From Mimachlamys varia (lineage: Eukaryota > Mollusca > Bivalvia > Pectinida > Pectinidae), in the NCBI GenBank assembly GCA_947623455.1, contig OX392541.1, positions 6,462,701 through 6,526,700 on the forward strand: DNA of 64,000 nt, in the 5' to 3' direction. The notes beneath the pieces were generated by a model that was not told where the DNA came from, did no database searches, and saw only the letters and a list, made by a program, of their open reading frames with translations. The translations under genes were made by a program, and so were the position numbers. This document shows positions 35,425 to 46,808 of the stretch, one piece after another. Numbering within the stretch: position 1 is the first letter of the stretch; every line of letters begins with the position of its first letter.

Positions 35425-35508
35425 CAAACCGGAAATGATTCTTACAACCTCCGCCTCGTTCTGGGTATCACAGTGACAAGGGAGCAACAAACAGCGATTG
35501 TGAAAAGG

Positions 35509-36895
35509 GATAATTGCGGCAAGGTCGAACCTTTTATCAGTTATCACCATTCCTTTGGATTGATAATCTTTTATAAAACGTACATCAATCAATCAAATTA
35601 ACCTTATATTTTAATCAGTTCTCACATAAAGTACCCAAAAGTACTAGTTTATATCGGGGTAGCATGAAGTCGCCACTTCGTACATCCGCCCTTCTGTCTG
35701 TCCAAAACCTTGTCAGGAGTATTACTCTCAAACAATTCGATCTTCATACTATAACTTTTATTTTCACAGACAATTCTCTTTTCGGAAGCATTCACATATG
35801 ACACCCTTGGTATAACAAATAACTTTCTGAGATCAGCTACAGGTATGTTTCATAGTGCAGTTGTGTTCGGGGAGCATTCATCAAATCCACTCATAGTCTT
35901 GTTTGCCCATTTTCGAAAATGTGATTATGTAATTCTGATATGAAACATTTCACAGGCAAAATATGGTTTTCAATATGAGTTCATATCAGTTTTTATGTTA
36001 AAATTCTTTAGATTTTTAGAAATAACTAATTGAAAATATAGTTTCTTCGAGCATACAAGCCGGGTCCCTGTGCTATTTTAAAAAAAATCAATGCACAAAA
36101 TCTCGAATTTTGCTATTAATTGGATCCTGCTGCGAGATTATATACATGCACGATTAATTTCTTACATGTTATGTAAAGTTTTAAATGTACGGACACAACA
36201 GATGGACAATGAATTTAGTTATACGTTTTGTACATTTATGTGCATTTTTGCCACTATCTTCAGTATTTTATTCGTAAATCATAACTCACTTGTTATTATA
36301 CAATTGATCTTCATTGTACTTGCAAGCGTATATGTTTTTATTTTAGCTTGCAACACGCATGTAAAATGCAAAGTTTCACATAAAAATTTAAAGTGGAGAG
36401 GTAGATAATTTAGCACTCATTAAATAATGTTTGTATAACATTGCTGATTCAACGTTGTAGCTCATTTGGTTTTCCAAATATATTTTAAGATTTTAGTTAG
36501 ATGATGAGTGAATGCATGATAATGATTTTGTCCTAGGTCTTATATAATTTCAAGCGATCCAAGTAATCTGTGACCATTGCTAATAAGTTTGATGATGATT
36601 AAATGTATGATAACGTTTGGCCTTTTGGATTTTATGATTTCACGCGATCAAAAAGATTTTTTGGTTGGGTGACCAGGAATATGTTGATTTTAGAATATTC
36701 TTCGCAACTTCTTGGATCGTCCACAACATAAAGTATGTCGTTATGGTGTCTACTAATATGAAATCAGATAGCATGGGTTGCCGCTAAATATTTGCTTACT
36801 TTACAAAGGGACCTCATGATCATGACATGTGCTTAATATGGGGCAGGAAATAGTAACAATGGATAAACGTTTTGAACAAGATTTTACTTCTGGTT
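35509..36895 (+). repeat. Block X, copy 2
   Basis: Matches 16859-17960 in the same orientation. It ends in GGTTTTTA, where the right inverted arm begins. An inverted-arm fragment lies before it (35425-35475) and the main arm follows it, so X sits between two pieces of the right arm. Confidence 0.7.
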
Positions 36896-36896
36896 T

Positions 36897-38870
36897 TTAG
36901 CGCTAAACTACGTGTAGTTTTTGCGTCTATTGCTGCCACTATTCTGTGACCTTTGACCCATGTCATTTTTCCCCTCCCGCCCCGGAAAAGCTTGAATTGC
37001 TATCAATCGCATGATATCTGAACTATTTGAAAGCCTAAACCTAACAGAAAATGATGTTCCCATGGTATTGTTAACAATTATGATGACTTTAATAATCTAC
37101 ATGCGATTTGCATCAAAGAAATCAGGTTTTCACTCCCACAGCTCATTTAAATATTACGTCTCTGTTACTGGCTGACCCCTTGGTGTATACATACATTCGT
37201 GCCATACCTCTCTGTGCTTAACACTCGTATACGGATCGCGGAATGTACTGGCATGGTGTACTTTGCTGTTAAACTTTGATGATATAATCCCGCCATAGCC
37301 AAATACCCTGATTTTGATTTCAATGTTATATTGCCTTATACATGTGCGTAAACCAAAATACTTAAACAATTTGTCGTTCGGAAGTATTAATTCGTAGTTA
37401 CAGTGAAAATCCGCCCTCTGGATATGATAATGTTATTTACGAGTTAATTCCCCTGATTGTCACTAACGTTGTGATATATATACTGAATGCACACACTTGA
37501 TCGATTTTCTTACTTAATATTGTGCTGAGTATACAATTTTTAATGAGACATTATCAGAACCTGCATAATGTACGTATGAATTGGCAAAACACTTGATTTA
37601 TTGAAAGATGACGTAACACACACATATGCTGCACCTCTTAAATTTAGTAACAGACACAGCACGCCGAAAAAATTAATAAAACTGCATCACACAGCCGCCC
37701 TATACTTTTCTATAGCGAGCAAAAGCTCGTGGTCTTATAATTACGTTATCTGTGCTTTACACATCACTATACACTGTAGCAGGGACATATACGTCCCTGA
37801 CTACAGGTTCACATTTTTGTTTTATCGAAACTTTACCAGAACATGTACATAGCAAATGACACAATATAAGTTATTTAGTAGAAAGAACACTTATACTAGT
37901 TCTCTGGTGTGCAAAAACCTTTATGGTGTAAATTCCCGTAATTATGTGTGGCCCTATATAGGTCACGGCCAGCATACATGTAATTTTCCCTGCTTTGTAT
38001 ATGAACTTGATAATTGATAATTTGGCCTAGAGATGTAAGTAATGGATGGATCTTTCTCAAATTCTATATGTAGTTTCACTTTCGTGCCTAGTTGTGCCCG
38101 TTGAGAGATTTTGAGACTGATCAGATAAATAAAATGTCGCCATCCTGAATTTTGACGTTTAAAGTTTGTTATAACTTTTTTTCTAGAGAGGTAGGTACAT
38201 GTATAAATGGATCTTTCTCAAATTTCATATGAATGTTCCTCTTAGTCCTTAAAGTTGTGCTATTTTGCTTTTAGGGCTGATCAGAAAAAAACTAAATGGC
38301 CCACCGACGGCCATCTTGGAATTTTAGCTGAAAGGCTAACATCTTTCAATTAATAATGCCCTTTCTTAAGAAGAAAAAAGGAAAAGATCCCACTTTTTAA
38401 CAACAAATGAAGATTGACTATGATGGGCACCAAGATCTTTCTCGGATCTATTCTTTAATGTTCATACAGAAATGTTGTTCTTACTATTCATGTGTTCTGA
38501 TGCACGGGGGATCCTTTATCAGATGTCTTAAATGTATATGACATATGATTGATATAAGTTAATGGTTTTCTACATACGACATCATACCTTTTATGCGATA
38601 TCATATAGAATGAAATAAAACGAAATGTTTAAATTGCTACATTACAGCCGTTTTCATTTGTAACAGGAAAGAAAATATTGTGCTTCCACCGGGAATCGAA
38701 CCTCGATCTCCAAGTTCCTAGTCGGACGCTCTACCACACAGCTAAAGGAAAATTCCCTCTAGCTCGAAGCCAGAAGGCGACCTTAATCCTATGTACAATT
38801 CAAATCTTCCACACTACTCCTCCTCCCTTTTTAAATGTATTCACCCCGAACACCACAACCCAGATTCTAA
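36897..38870 (-). repeat. Large inverted repeat, right arm
   Basis: Reverse-complement match to 30118-32040. Starts GCGCTAAACTACGTGTAG, passes landmarks such as CATTTTTCCCCTCCCGCCCC and ends ACCCCGAACACCACAACCCAG. It carries the minus-strand tRNA-like segment. Substitutions and small indels are spread evenly, implying an old duplication. Confidence 0.75.
38682..38755 (-). repeat. tRNA-like segment in the right arm
   Basis: Minus-strand counterpart of 30233-30306: GGGAATCGAACCTCGATC is the inverted B-box and CGCTCTACCACACAGCTAA the inverted A-box. The B-box carries one difference from the left arm. SINE-like, not a tRNA gene. Confidence 0.6.
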
Positions 38871-38914
38871 CTCCACTGTCACCACAGGGAGGGCCACGAA
38901 TACCATTTATATAA

Positions 38915-38990
38915 GGATTGAAAGTCATTTTTTAAACTTTCATAGTGCTATGAAAGGTCAGCCGAGCGGGCTTCATGTTAAATATGGATG
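38915..38990 (+). mobile_element. Palindromic MITE P1, left half (split by LINE)
   Basis: GGATTGAAAGTC, the mini-hairpin CTTTCATAGTGCTATGAAAG, GAGCGGGCTTCAT and AATATGGATG in order. The other half lies at 47089-47151, with AATATGGATG present on both sides of the intervening LINE. Joined, the MITE would be 129 bp and flanked by ATATA-like sequence. Confidence 0.8.
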
Positions 38991-39484
38991 ATTTGATTTG
39001 AACATATTTTATTGCTTTGAAACAATAGGATTGGGCACAAGTTATACCAACTTAAGAAAGCCCGCTCCTCAACAATTATATAACAAAGTATAGCAATAGC
39101 GACATGTACATTATTTATTATAACTATAGTGTAACACAATTTATAAGTAAAGAGAACACATAGTGAGAGAATAAATTGAAGATAAGAAGAAAAGAAAAAA
39201 GAAAAGGTAGAATGCCATGTGACTATTTTAAAGGTTCGTTCAAAGTATAAATAAATTGAAATATATATATGTTTTAGGCTGCATGGTACGCACTAGCTAC
39301 ATAATCCATTCATGTTGTCTGTTCTATTGTCCATTTAATGCACTTTCCTGAAAATCCTTTCTCTGGTCACTCCTGTTCCTTCAAGGTATCTTATCGATGT
39401 ACCATGCAGATAAATGTACAAAATAAATATTGTTTTACTGAAACAGTAGATACTTTAACTATAAACATAAGACAGTGTGAGAGG

Positions 39485-39552
39485 GTGATAGAGAGAGAGA
39501 GAGAGAAAGAGAGAGGGAGGGAGAGAGAGAGGGAGAGAGAGAGAGAGAGAAA
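39485..39552 (+). repeat. (GA)n microsatellite in the LINE 3' UTR
   Basis: GA-rich tract of about 68 bp interrupted by GGG and AAA, inside the LINE 3' UTR just beyond the ORF2 stop. Confidence 0.9.
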
Positions 39553-39587
39553 TTAGTTTGATTTACCTGTTTACACTAGAATTTTAT

Positions 39588-40455
39588 CTAAAAACGGTCA
39601 CTGGATCGAATAAAAGTCTGCACAATTTGAAATATCCGCTCATTTTCTTCATTTGTTAAGTCTATATTGCCAGACAGAAGTAAATCTAGGTTCATTGGGT
39701 GATATGGAATCAAATTGTTAAACATTGTATCTCTTATATTGCTGTAATTTGGACATTGGAAAAAGAAGTGATAAGAATTTTCACAGGGATCACCACAAGT
39801 ACAAGAAGGAGATTCTGCTAGGTTAACACGATAAAGATCATAATGAAGTGTACTACAGTTATGTCTAAGTTTGGTCAGTAAAATATTAAGGCGACGCGGT
39901 CCGTAATTAAAAAAAACACGGAGGCATAAGTTTTTTCGGAGTTATGTCAGTTTTAAATCTACCGACTGTTGGCTGATTTCTAGTAGCTTCGGAGAGGTTG
40001 TTCCAGATTTCTGTGGTTGTGGGTAAAAAAGATAATCTAGTATTAGTTAAATTATAGTTTTGGGTAGAATAGTTATTATTATTTCTAAGAGGATATGGGG
40101 TTCTCTCACCTACTAGACTTGGAAGTAATGTATAAAGATAAGACGGAGTTAACTTGTTGTGCATTTTATAAAATAAAGTAAGATTTCTACGTTCTCTCCT
40201 GATTTTTAAAGTATCCCATCCTGTTTCATAATATAGAGATTGAATAGTTGCATATGCTGGTAGCCCAGTTACTACTCTGGCAGCTTCCAATTGTAGTTTT
40301 TCTAGCAGGTCAATATGGAATTTGGAACAACCACTCCAAAGCTCACATGCATATTCCATTATAGGTAGAATGAAACATGTATAAATTTTACTCAAAACTT
40401 TCCTATTCACCAGAAATTTTAACTGCCTTAAGGCATTTATTCTTTTTGAAGCACT
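39588..40455 (-). pseudogene. LINE ORF2, C-terminal part (downstream of insertion)
   Basis: Continues the RT frame of 45349-46808 after the inserted element: SASKRINALRQLKF, then CFILPIMEYACELWSG, EAARVVTGLPAY and WNNLSEATR. An 8-A run (T8 in sense) at 39909-39916 shifts the frame by one base and stops the first frame at 39907. In the next frame the protein continues through SPSCTCGDPCENSYHFFFQC to a stop at 39588. The homopolymer shift could be real or a sequencing error. Homologous to 22143-22847. Confidence 0.85.
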
Positions 40456-40821
40456 GTTGCAACCCTTATTGTAATAAATTGCTTAATGTAATAATTTATT
40501 ACATTAAGGTTAACCTTATTGTAATAAATTAAAAATTATTACATTAAGCGACGCTTATTGTAATAAACATGAGAAAATTATTACATTAAGCGACGCTTAT
40601 TGTAATAAACATGAGATTTATTACAATAAGGTTAACATTAATGTAATAATTATTACAATAAGGGTTGCAACCATACTTGCGCAAAATTTGTCATGGTGCT
40701 TAATGTAATAACAACGATATCATTCTATGAATGCATATATAACTTCATCTTATCTATTGCATATTTTTTGTCGAATCAACCATCACAGTAGTTTTGACAT
40801 CTAACTCGTTCATTGGTGAGC

Positions 40822-41117
40822 CCGTCAATCTTTTGGTTTGTCCGTCAACATTTGGTTTGTCTGTCAATATTTGGTATTGTCTGTCAAAATTTGGTTCGTC
40901 CGTCAACATTTGGTTTGTCTGTCAACATTTGGTCTGTCCGTCAACATTTGGTTGGTCCGACAACATTTTGTTTGTCTGTCAACATTTGGTTTGTTTGTCA
41001 ACATTTGGTTTGTTCTGTCAACATGTGGTTTGTCCGTCAACATTTGGTTTGTCTGTCATCATTTGGTTTGTCCTTCAATATTTGTTTTGTCAACATTTGG
41101 TTTGTTATTCAACATTC
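40822..41117 (+). repeat. 19-bp minisatellite (about 15 copies)
   Basis: Unit TTTGTCCGTCAACATTTGG with C/T and single-base indel variation. 19 is not a multiple of 3, so all three forward frames stay open (99-140 codons) with the same low-complexity peptide; this is not coding. Confidence 0.9.
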
Positions 41118-42164
41118 AGGCAGAAATAGCGGCGTAGCAATTGAGCTTAGAAGAATTCTAAACAATAGAAGATGGTTTTCGGCTTGGTTATGGTTGGAAG
41201 ATGTTGGCATTTCGAACATTTGCTGGAGACATTGAGATCTAAACATGTTCCACAGGCAATATATTTTCACACGAGTTTTGTGTGAATTTCATGCGACATC
41301 AGCTTATAGCTAGGTTTAAGATGTTTATATTTTCACTTGAGTCTCACGAAACGTTTTGATAAATTCCATATGAAAGAAATCTTGTGAAATTTTCATGGAA
41401 ACAATTCATGTGAAATTCGCGCGAATTTCTCGTGAAGGATTTTAATATGATATTCACGTAAAGAAACATTGCCAGTGTATATGATTATGAGGTCCTTTTT
41501 GTAGCTCAGAATTAATGCCATTGTAGATACTTTGTGTCCATTTTTTTTACAGCTTTGTTGTTTTCTGTTGGCTGTTTTTTCTTCATTTCAATTATTGAAA
41601 GCTATTAAGGTCATCCGAGCTGTGCTCATTCGTTGCTCCTTGCGATTTTTTGTCTCGTCTTGAGTTGCCCATCGCAAAAAGTCTCACATTTCGTCATTTG
41701 AAAACTCATTGAGCTAAATGTAATCTAACTGTGCGTTAGAGATCATCGGATTCAAGTGTGTGGGCTACTATTGTCCTAAAATGGTCAGCAGAGGAGACCC
41801 AGATATGGTGAGGTATATATTGCTATATGTTTAGGAAAATATACATAGAATTTACGTCCACAACACAAGTGTCATCGATTATATTAGTAATTGAGGACAG
41901 TATTCAGAATTTTGTTTTCTAGCTAAACTTTATGGAAAATTTCATGTGTTCGTGTATTACAAAGTATTTCATGGTGTTATTATTTGGGGAAAATATGAAC
42001 AGTTTACTGTAATGCTTATTGTGAAAAACAAACATTATTTCATTATATTTACATTCTGATTGTTTCTTCTCTATATGAACATACCAACTGAAAACAACAA
42101 ACAATAGACTATGAATACATCATGAATACAGTATGAATACATCCATTCACGTGAATTACTAATG
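41118..42164. other. Interior of TIR element, nothing recognised
   Basis: AT-rich sequence with no frame of note. A group of TTTCACGNGAA-like words lies at 41265-41460. Confidence 0.35.
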
Positions 42165-42300
42165 ACGTAATATATAAGTCTTGTTCAATGGGAGTCTTAC
42201 GGCTCCGCTTCGGATAACATGGAGAACGCCCCCGCGTCAAACGTTCAAATGACTACGGTAGATTATTGGCGCCAATTTTACGCAAATTATGGCTGTTGCG
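42165..42300 (+). repeat. Fragment shared inverted with 62190-62335
   Basis: Shared words are GTCTTGTTCAATGGGAGTC, ATGGAGAACGCCC, GCGTCAAACG, AAATGACTA and ATTGGCGCCAAT. The inverted relative at 62190-62335 directly adjoins a truncated Tx1-like LINE. Diverged; probably pieces of an unclassified element with a GGCGCC palindrome. Confidence 0.55.
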
Positions 42301-42411
42301 CCTTTTTCGTTTAAAGGACGGAGCAATAACAAACGCAGTTGATTAACCAGTTGTTCAATAAATAAGAAAATAAATTAGACAATTGTCAGTAGTAAAAATG
42401 TAAATATATGA

Positions 42412-42560
42412 ATTGAACGGCGTTGTTTTAATTTTCATGCCGATATGAATGCAAATAGGTTCCATCCATATTGACCAAGAAGCCCTAGCGGGCTTCATGC
42501 AATATGGATGTAACCGCTTTGCATTCATACCGGCATGAAAATTAAAAAACGCCGTTCAAT
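42412..42560. mobile_element. Palindromic MITE P2, complete
   Basis: 149 bp. The left arm ATTGAACGGCGTTGTTTTAA ... ATGAATGCAAA is inverted at the right (TTTGCATTCAT ... ACGCCGTTCAAT). The centre has CATCCATATTG, the core hairpin GAAGCCCTAGCGGGCTTC and CAATATGGATG. The core is shared with copies at 6291, 38915 and 47099, but the arm sequence differs while layout is kept. Confidence 0.85.
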
Positions 42561-43419
42561 CCCTATATGGTGAGTACATGTATAATGCCAATCCAGTTCT
42601 TTAACAAACAACGGTTCCTATATATGCTTGACTACGTACGGCTCTAACGATGTTGTTAGCTCACCTGCTTATGCCATGGCGCAGCGTTATTGAACTTTCA
42701 TCTTCAACTTCCCAAATTCTATATATTATTTAGTTTTTTTTCTTTTTCTTCCTTTTAGGACTGAACTGTTGCATACAATTTGTGTTGCATTGTACTTATA
42801 ATCGTCATACTGCGGTTGATAGTTTCGTAAGAAGTGTCGGTGAGAGGGATATGAATTGTATTGTTGTATTATTCCATATTCTTACGCATAACATGTGTGA
42901 TTCTATTGTTGTGTTTTCGAAAAATAATCAATGTGTTACGGACTTGTGTCAATATGTCTCTGTTTGTTTATATTTTCATGTTCCCATAAATTCTTCGTTC
43001 AAAGTCAACTTTCAATCTGTAATTGGGTTACATAACTTATTAACTTACAACTATACAATTGATGTGTCGGAGTTGTCGTTCTATTTAAGTAAGGTGACAC
43101 ATTCTATTTGAATTGTCCATAACTAAAAGTCGTTTTTAAAATCTGATCCCAGTCAGGCTTTTTTTCTAAGATATGTATCCTCGTTTATTTTCAGCATTGG
43201 GCTGAGTAATGAGTGATAATATGTTTTTGTTAACAATTGTAATTGACACTGTAGCGTTTTTCTATCGTAATAGCATAAGTTATGCTAGCAATTTGTATAT
43301 TTGACAATGTTATTACAATACAAAATATCTTTAAGTATTGTTATAAAGTTAATAGTAATAAAACTGCTTCGATTGTAATAATTAGCCTTGTAGTATTTTT
43401 TAAAACATTTATTTCATTA

Positions 43420-44515
43420 ACGTTAACTTCATTGTAATAAAGTTCTTAGTGGATCATTTATTACATTAAGGTTAACCTAATTAAAATTATTACATTAAGG
43501 GTAACCTTAATGTAATAACTTTATTACAATAAGGGTAACCTTAATTACATATCCTTAATAACCTTTATTTCATTAAGGTTAACCTTATTACAATAAAGGG
43601 TAACCTTAATGTAATAACTTTATTACAATAAGGGTTACCTTAATGTAATAATTATTTCACTAAGAACTTTATTACAATAAGGTTAACCTTAATGTAATAA
43701 TTTTATTACAATAAGGGTAACCTTAATGTAATAATTTTATTACAATAAGATTAACCTTAATGTAATAATTTAGTATAATAAGGGTAACCTTAATGTAATA
43801 ACTTTATTACAAAGAACTTTATTACAATTAAGATTAACTTTAATGTAATTAATGTCCCACAAAGAATTTTATTAGAATAAGGTTAACCTTAATGTAATAA
43901 ATGTTCCACTAAGAATTTTATTACAATAAGGTTAACCTTAATGTAATAAATATTTCACTAAGAACTTTATTACAATAAGATTAACCTTAATGTAAATAAT
44001 GTTCCACTAAGAATTTTATTAGAATAAGGTTAACCTTAATGTAATAAATGTTCCACTAAGAATTTTATTACAATAAGGTTAACCTTAATGTGATAATTTT
44101 ATTACAATAAGGTTAACCTTAATTTAATAACTTTATTACAATAAGGGTTACCTTAATGTAATAAATATTTCACTAAGAACTTTATTACAATAAGATTAAC
44201 CTTAATGTAATTAATGTTCCACAAAGAATTTTATTACAATAAGGTTAACTTTAATGTAATAAATGTTCCAATAAGAATTTTATTACACTAAGGTTAACCT
44301 TAATGTAATAAATATTTCACTAAGAACTTTATTACAATAAGATTAACCTTAATGTAATTAATGTTCCACTAAGAATTTTATTACAATTAAGTTAACCTTA
44401 ATGTAATAATTTCATTACAATAAGGGTTACCTTAATGTAATAATTTTATTACAATAAGCTTAACCTTAATGTAATTAATGTTCCACTAAGAATTTTATTA
44501 CAATATCAATATTAC
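43420..44515. repeat. Array of GGTTAACC palindromes, about 34- and 50-bp units
   Basis: Over 20 occurrences of ATTACAATAAGGTTAACCTTAATG-type sequence, alternating with spacers AATGTTCCACTAAGAATTTT or short AATTTT. Each unit is close to a perfect palindrome TTACATTAAGGTTAACC plus its complement. The same words build the TIRs of the host element (40456-40670 and 45190-45348). Confidence 0.9.
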
Positions 44516-45180
44516 ATATCAATAACACTATAAAAAGGGGACGCTAACGTGAATTCTCAACAAACAGCAGAACCTGCGCATTCATTTCCTTACAATTTAA
44601 GTAAGGTGTTCAGTACAATGATTTCATTAATTACGCAAAGTTTCAATTCAATTGAAAATCAATATCACTATGAAAAGTGGACTATAACACAAATTCTCAA
44701 AATGCCCATGTTTTCGTCACAAAACGGCAGAATCTGAAAATAAATTTATACCAAATCCCAGTAAGGTGTTCAGTGTGACGATTTCAGTAACTGTTCTAAG
44801 TTTCAAATCAATCAGATATCAGTAACACTTAACATTTTACATATTTACATCTTATAATATGATACTTTGACAAAGTTTCAATTCAATTGGATAATTATAA
44901 CACTGTGAAAAGCAGACTTGCGCAAATGTTGACTCGGTGTCTGTCTCGGTCTCGGCCGCAAAACCTTGGTCTCGTTTTTCTCGACTTCAAAAAAAAAAAG
45001 TGGGGGGGGGGGGGTTACATTCCTCTTGCAAGTTTACAAAATCAGCTTAGCGCAGAATTTAACATCTTCAATTTGTTGAAGTTATGAGATAAGTGCAGAC
45101 AATTTTAACTTTTCACACTAGAATTTTATCTTTATGTAGATCTATACATTCTCTAAGCAAGGACAAGTTTTCAAGAAATG
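44516..45180. other. Interior of TIR element, nothing recognised
   Basis: Non-coding. Contains a G13 run at 45002-45014 and two loosely repeated segments near 44560-44830 (GTAAGGTGTTCAGT). Confidence 0.4.
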
Positions 45181-45348
45181 TAAAATTATTTTTATTACAA
45201 TTATGCATGATGTCGACGCTTATTGTAATAATATTTTTTTATTACAACAAGCGTCGCTTAATGTAATAATTTTTATTTTATTACAATAAGGTTAACCTTA
45301 ATGTAATAATTATTACATTAAGCAATTTATTACAATAAGGGTTGCAAC

Positions 45349-46808
45349 AAAGCACTTTTATAGATATTTTCAACATGATCACCCCACTTAGCATTTGCGC
45401 TAAATGTAACCCCCCGGTGCTTATGGTTTTCAGAGAAATTTAAAATGCTATCGTTAAAAAATAACTCTAAACTATGAGTTTTTAAAGTATTAGATATAAA
45501 AAGAACATCTGTTTTTTTTTTGGAATTGAATGTGACCAACCATTTCTTGGACCATGTGTTTATACATTGAAGATCATGATTCATTACCCTTTCAATTTCC
45601 ACACAAGATTTAGAGCCATATATCATGGAAGTGTCATCTGCAAAAAGTCTAGATACGCTGATTAAATTTTCAGAAATATCGTTTATAAAAATTAAGAATA
45701 ACAGTGGACCTAGCACTGAACCCTGTGGTACTCCTGCTTTTAAAAACTGACTATTCGAATATGATTCCCCAATAAAAACTTTCTGTTCGCGGGCCTGAAC
45801 ATAATTAGTTATCCATTTCAATAAATTTCCTGTAATACCATACGATTTAAGCTTTTCAATTAAACCCTTATGCCAAACTCTGTCAAAGGCCTTTGATATG
45901 TTACAAAAGATAGCACAAGTATGTTTTTTTCCCTCTAAATTTAAACAGATATGATGATAGATTTCGATAAGTTGGTGAACAGTCGAATGATTAGGCATAA
46001 ATCCAGATTGTCTTGAAAAGAAAAGTGAGTTATCTAAAGAATAATTATGAATATGTTTGACAATTACTCGTTCAAAAACTTTTCCTATAGCTGACAACAA
46101 AGAGATTGGTCTATAATTTGAGGGTAAATGCTTATCGTCTTTTTTATACAGTGGCATAACTATCGCCTGTTTCCATAAGGTAGGGAACGAGCATTTAGAC
46201 AATGACATTTTGAATAATATTTGAAGAGGTTTACATATAGTTTTCGCAGTGTATCGTAACATATGGTGACTAATACCATCTATACCGGGAGCTTTACCTA
46301 ATTTTAATGTTTCCAAGACGTCTTTGATTTCTGAATGTTCTACTTTAATAGATGGCATGGAGGAATTTGTTCTGGGATCAAGGGATGGAACTGTAGAATT
46401 TGTATCATCTAAGTCTGTAATTGAAGAAAAATAATTGTTTAAAAGATCAGACTTTTCAGAATCGTTATATATAGTACTACCACTATGTGGATCAACTAGA
46501 GGAGGTATGTCATTAGATTTACCATTTGTTTTAATTAATCGCCTCAACAGTTTCCAATAAGATTTCGGATCTGATACTACAAACTTATCAATAAGACTGT
46601 CTAGATTAGCATAAAAAGATTCACGTACATGTTTTAGCATATTATTTACCCGATTTCTAGCTCTCTTAAAACAACTAATATCAGTATCACGCTTACTTCT
46701 TCTACATTTCTTATGTAACCTATCACGTAGTCTTATACATTTTCGCAGTTCAGACGTCATCCACGGCTTGTCATTAGGTCTTATATTAATAACTTTTTGG
46801 GGATACAT
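45349..46808 (-). pseudogene. LINE reverse transcriptase domain (Jockey/CR1-like)
   Basis: The RT copies LINE RNA into DNA at a nicked target. Sense order: pre-RT region from PNDKPWMTSELRK, fingers with YRPISLLSAIGKVFERV, SGFMPNHSTVHQL, motif A FCNISKAFDRVWHKGL, motif B AGVPQGSVLGPLLFLIF, motif C SRLFADDTSMIYG, then FSKKWLV-type thumb text. Motif A has Asn (codon AAC) where relatives have the first catalytic Asp, so this copy should be inactive even without its breaks. The frame is cut at SA by the TIR element, whose bases add a few spurious residues. Upstream, a one-base shift near 46790 separates it from the endonuclease remnant. Confidence 0.9.

Larger units (their letters stand above)
30004..35508. 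mobile_element. 5.5-kb insertion separating W from X (GATAAT flanks)
   Basis: In copy 1 blocks W and X are contiguous at one GATAAT; here GATAAT occurs at 29998-30003 and 35509-35514 around 5505 bp. The ends share an inverted TTTCAYAATCGC: near 30010 on the left, and inverted within AGCGATTGTGAAAAGG on the right. Contents: inverted-repeat arm L (30118-32105) with a tRNA-like segment, AT-rich DNA, a TTAA MITE (33190-33553), and 34-35.4 kb of unassigned sequence. No transposase or RT seen. Single-event insertion is an inference from the comparison. Confidence 0.5.
40448..45356. mobile_element. 4.9-kb TIR element inserted in the LINE RT gene
   Basis: Ends GTTGCAACCCTTATTGTAAT at 40456 and, inverted, at 45348; the TIRs stay nearly identical for about 110 bp. 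The duplicated target is AAGCACT (40449-40455 and 45350-45356), 8 bp if one mismatch is allowed. The LINE reading frame resumes exactly after one target copy, confirming insertion. The TIRs consist of palindromic words (TTACATTAAG, GGTTAACC, AAGCGACGCTT) that also form a 1-kb internal array (43420-44515). Other contents: a 19-bp minisatellite, MITE P2, and a 109-codon frame (42782-43111) of unknown meaning. No transposase recognised. An 8-bp duplication would fit hAT-like elements. Confidence 0.85.

Noticed and set aside
40794..41235. Three overlapping plus-strand frames of 99-140 codons with NIWFV-type repeats
   Set aside because: Produced by a 19-bp minisatellite that keeps all three frames open.
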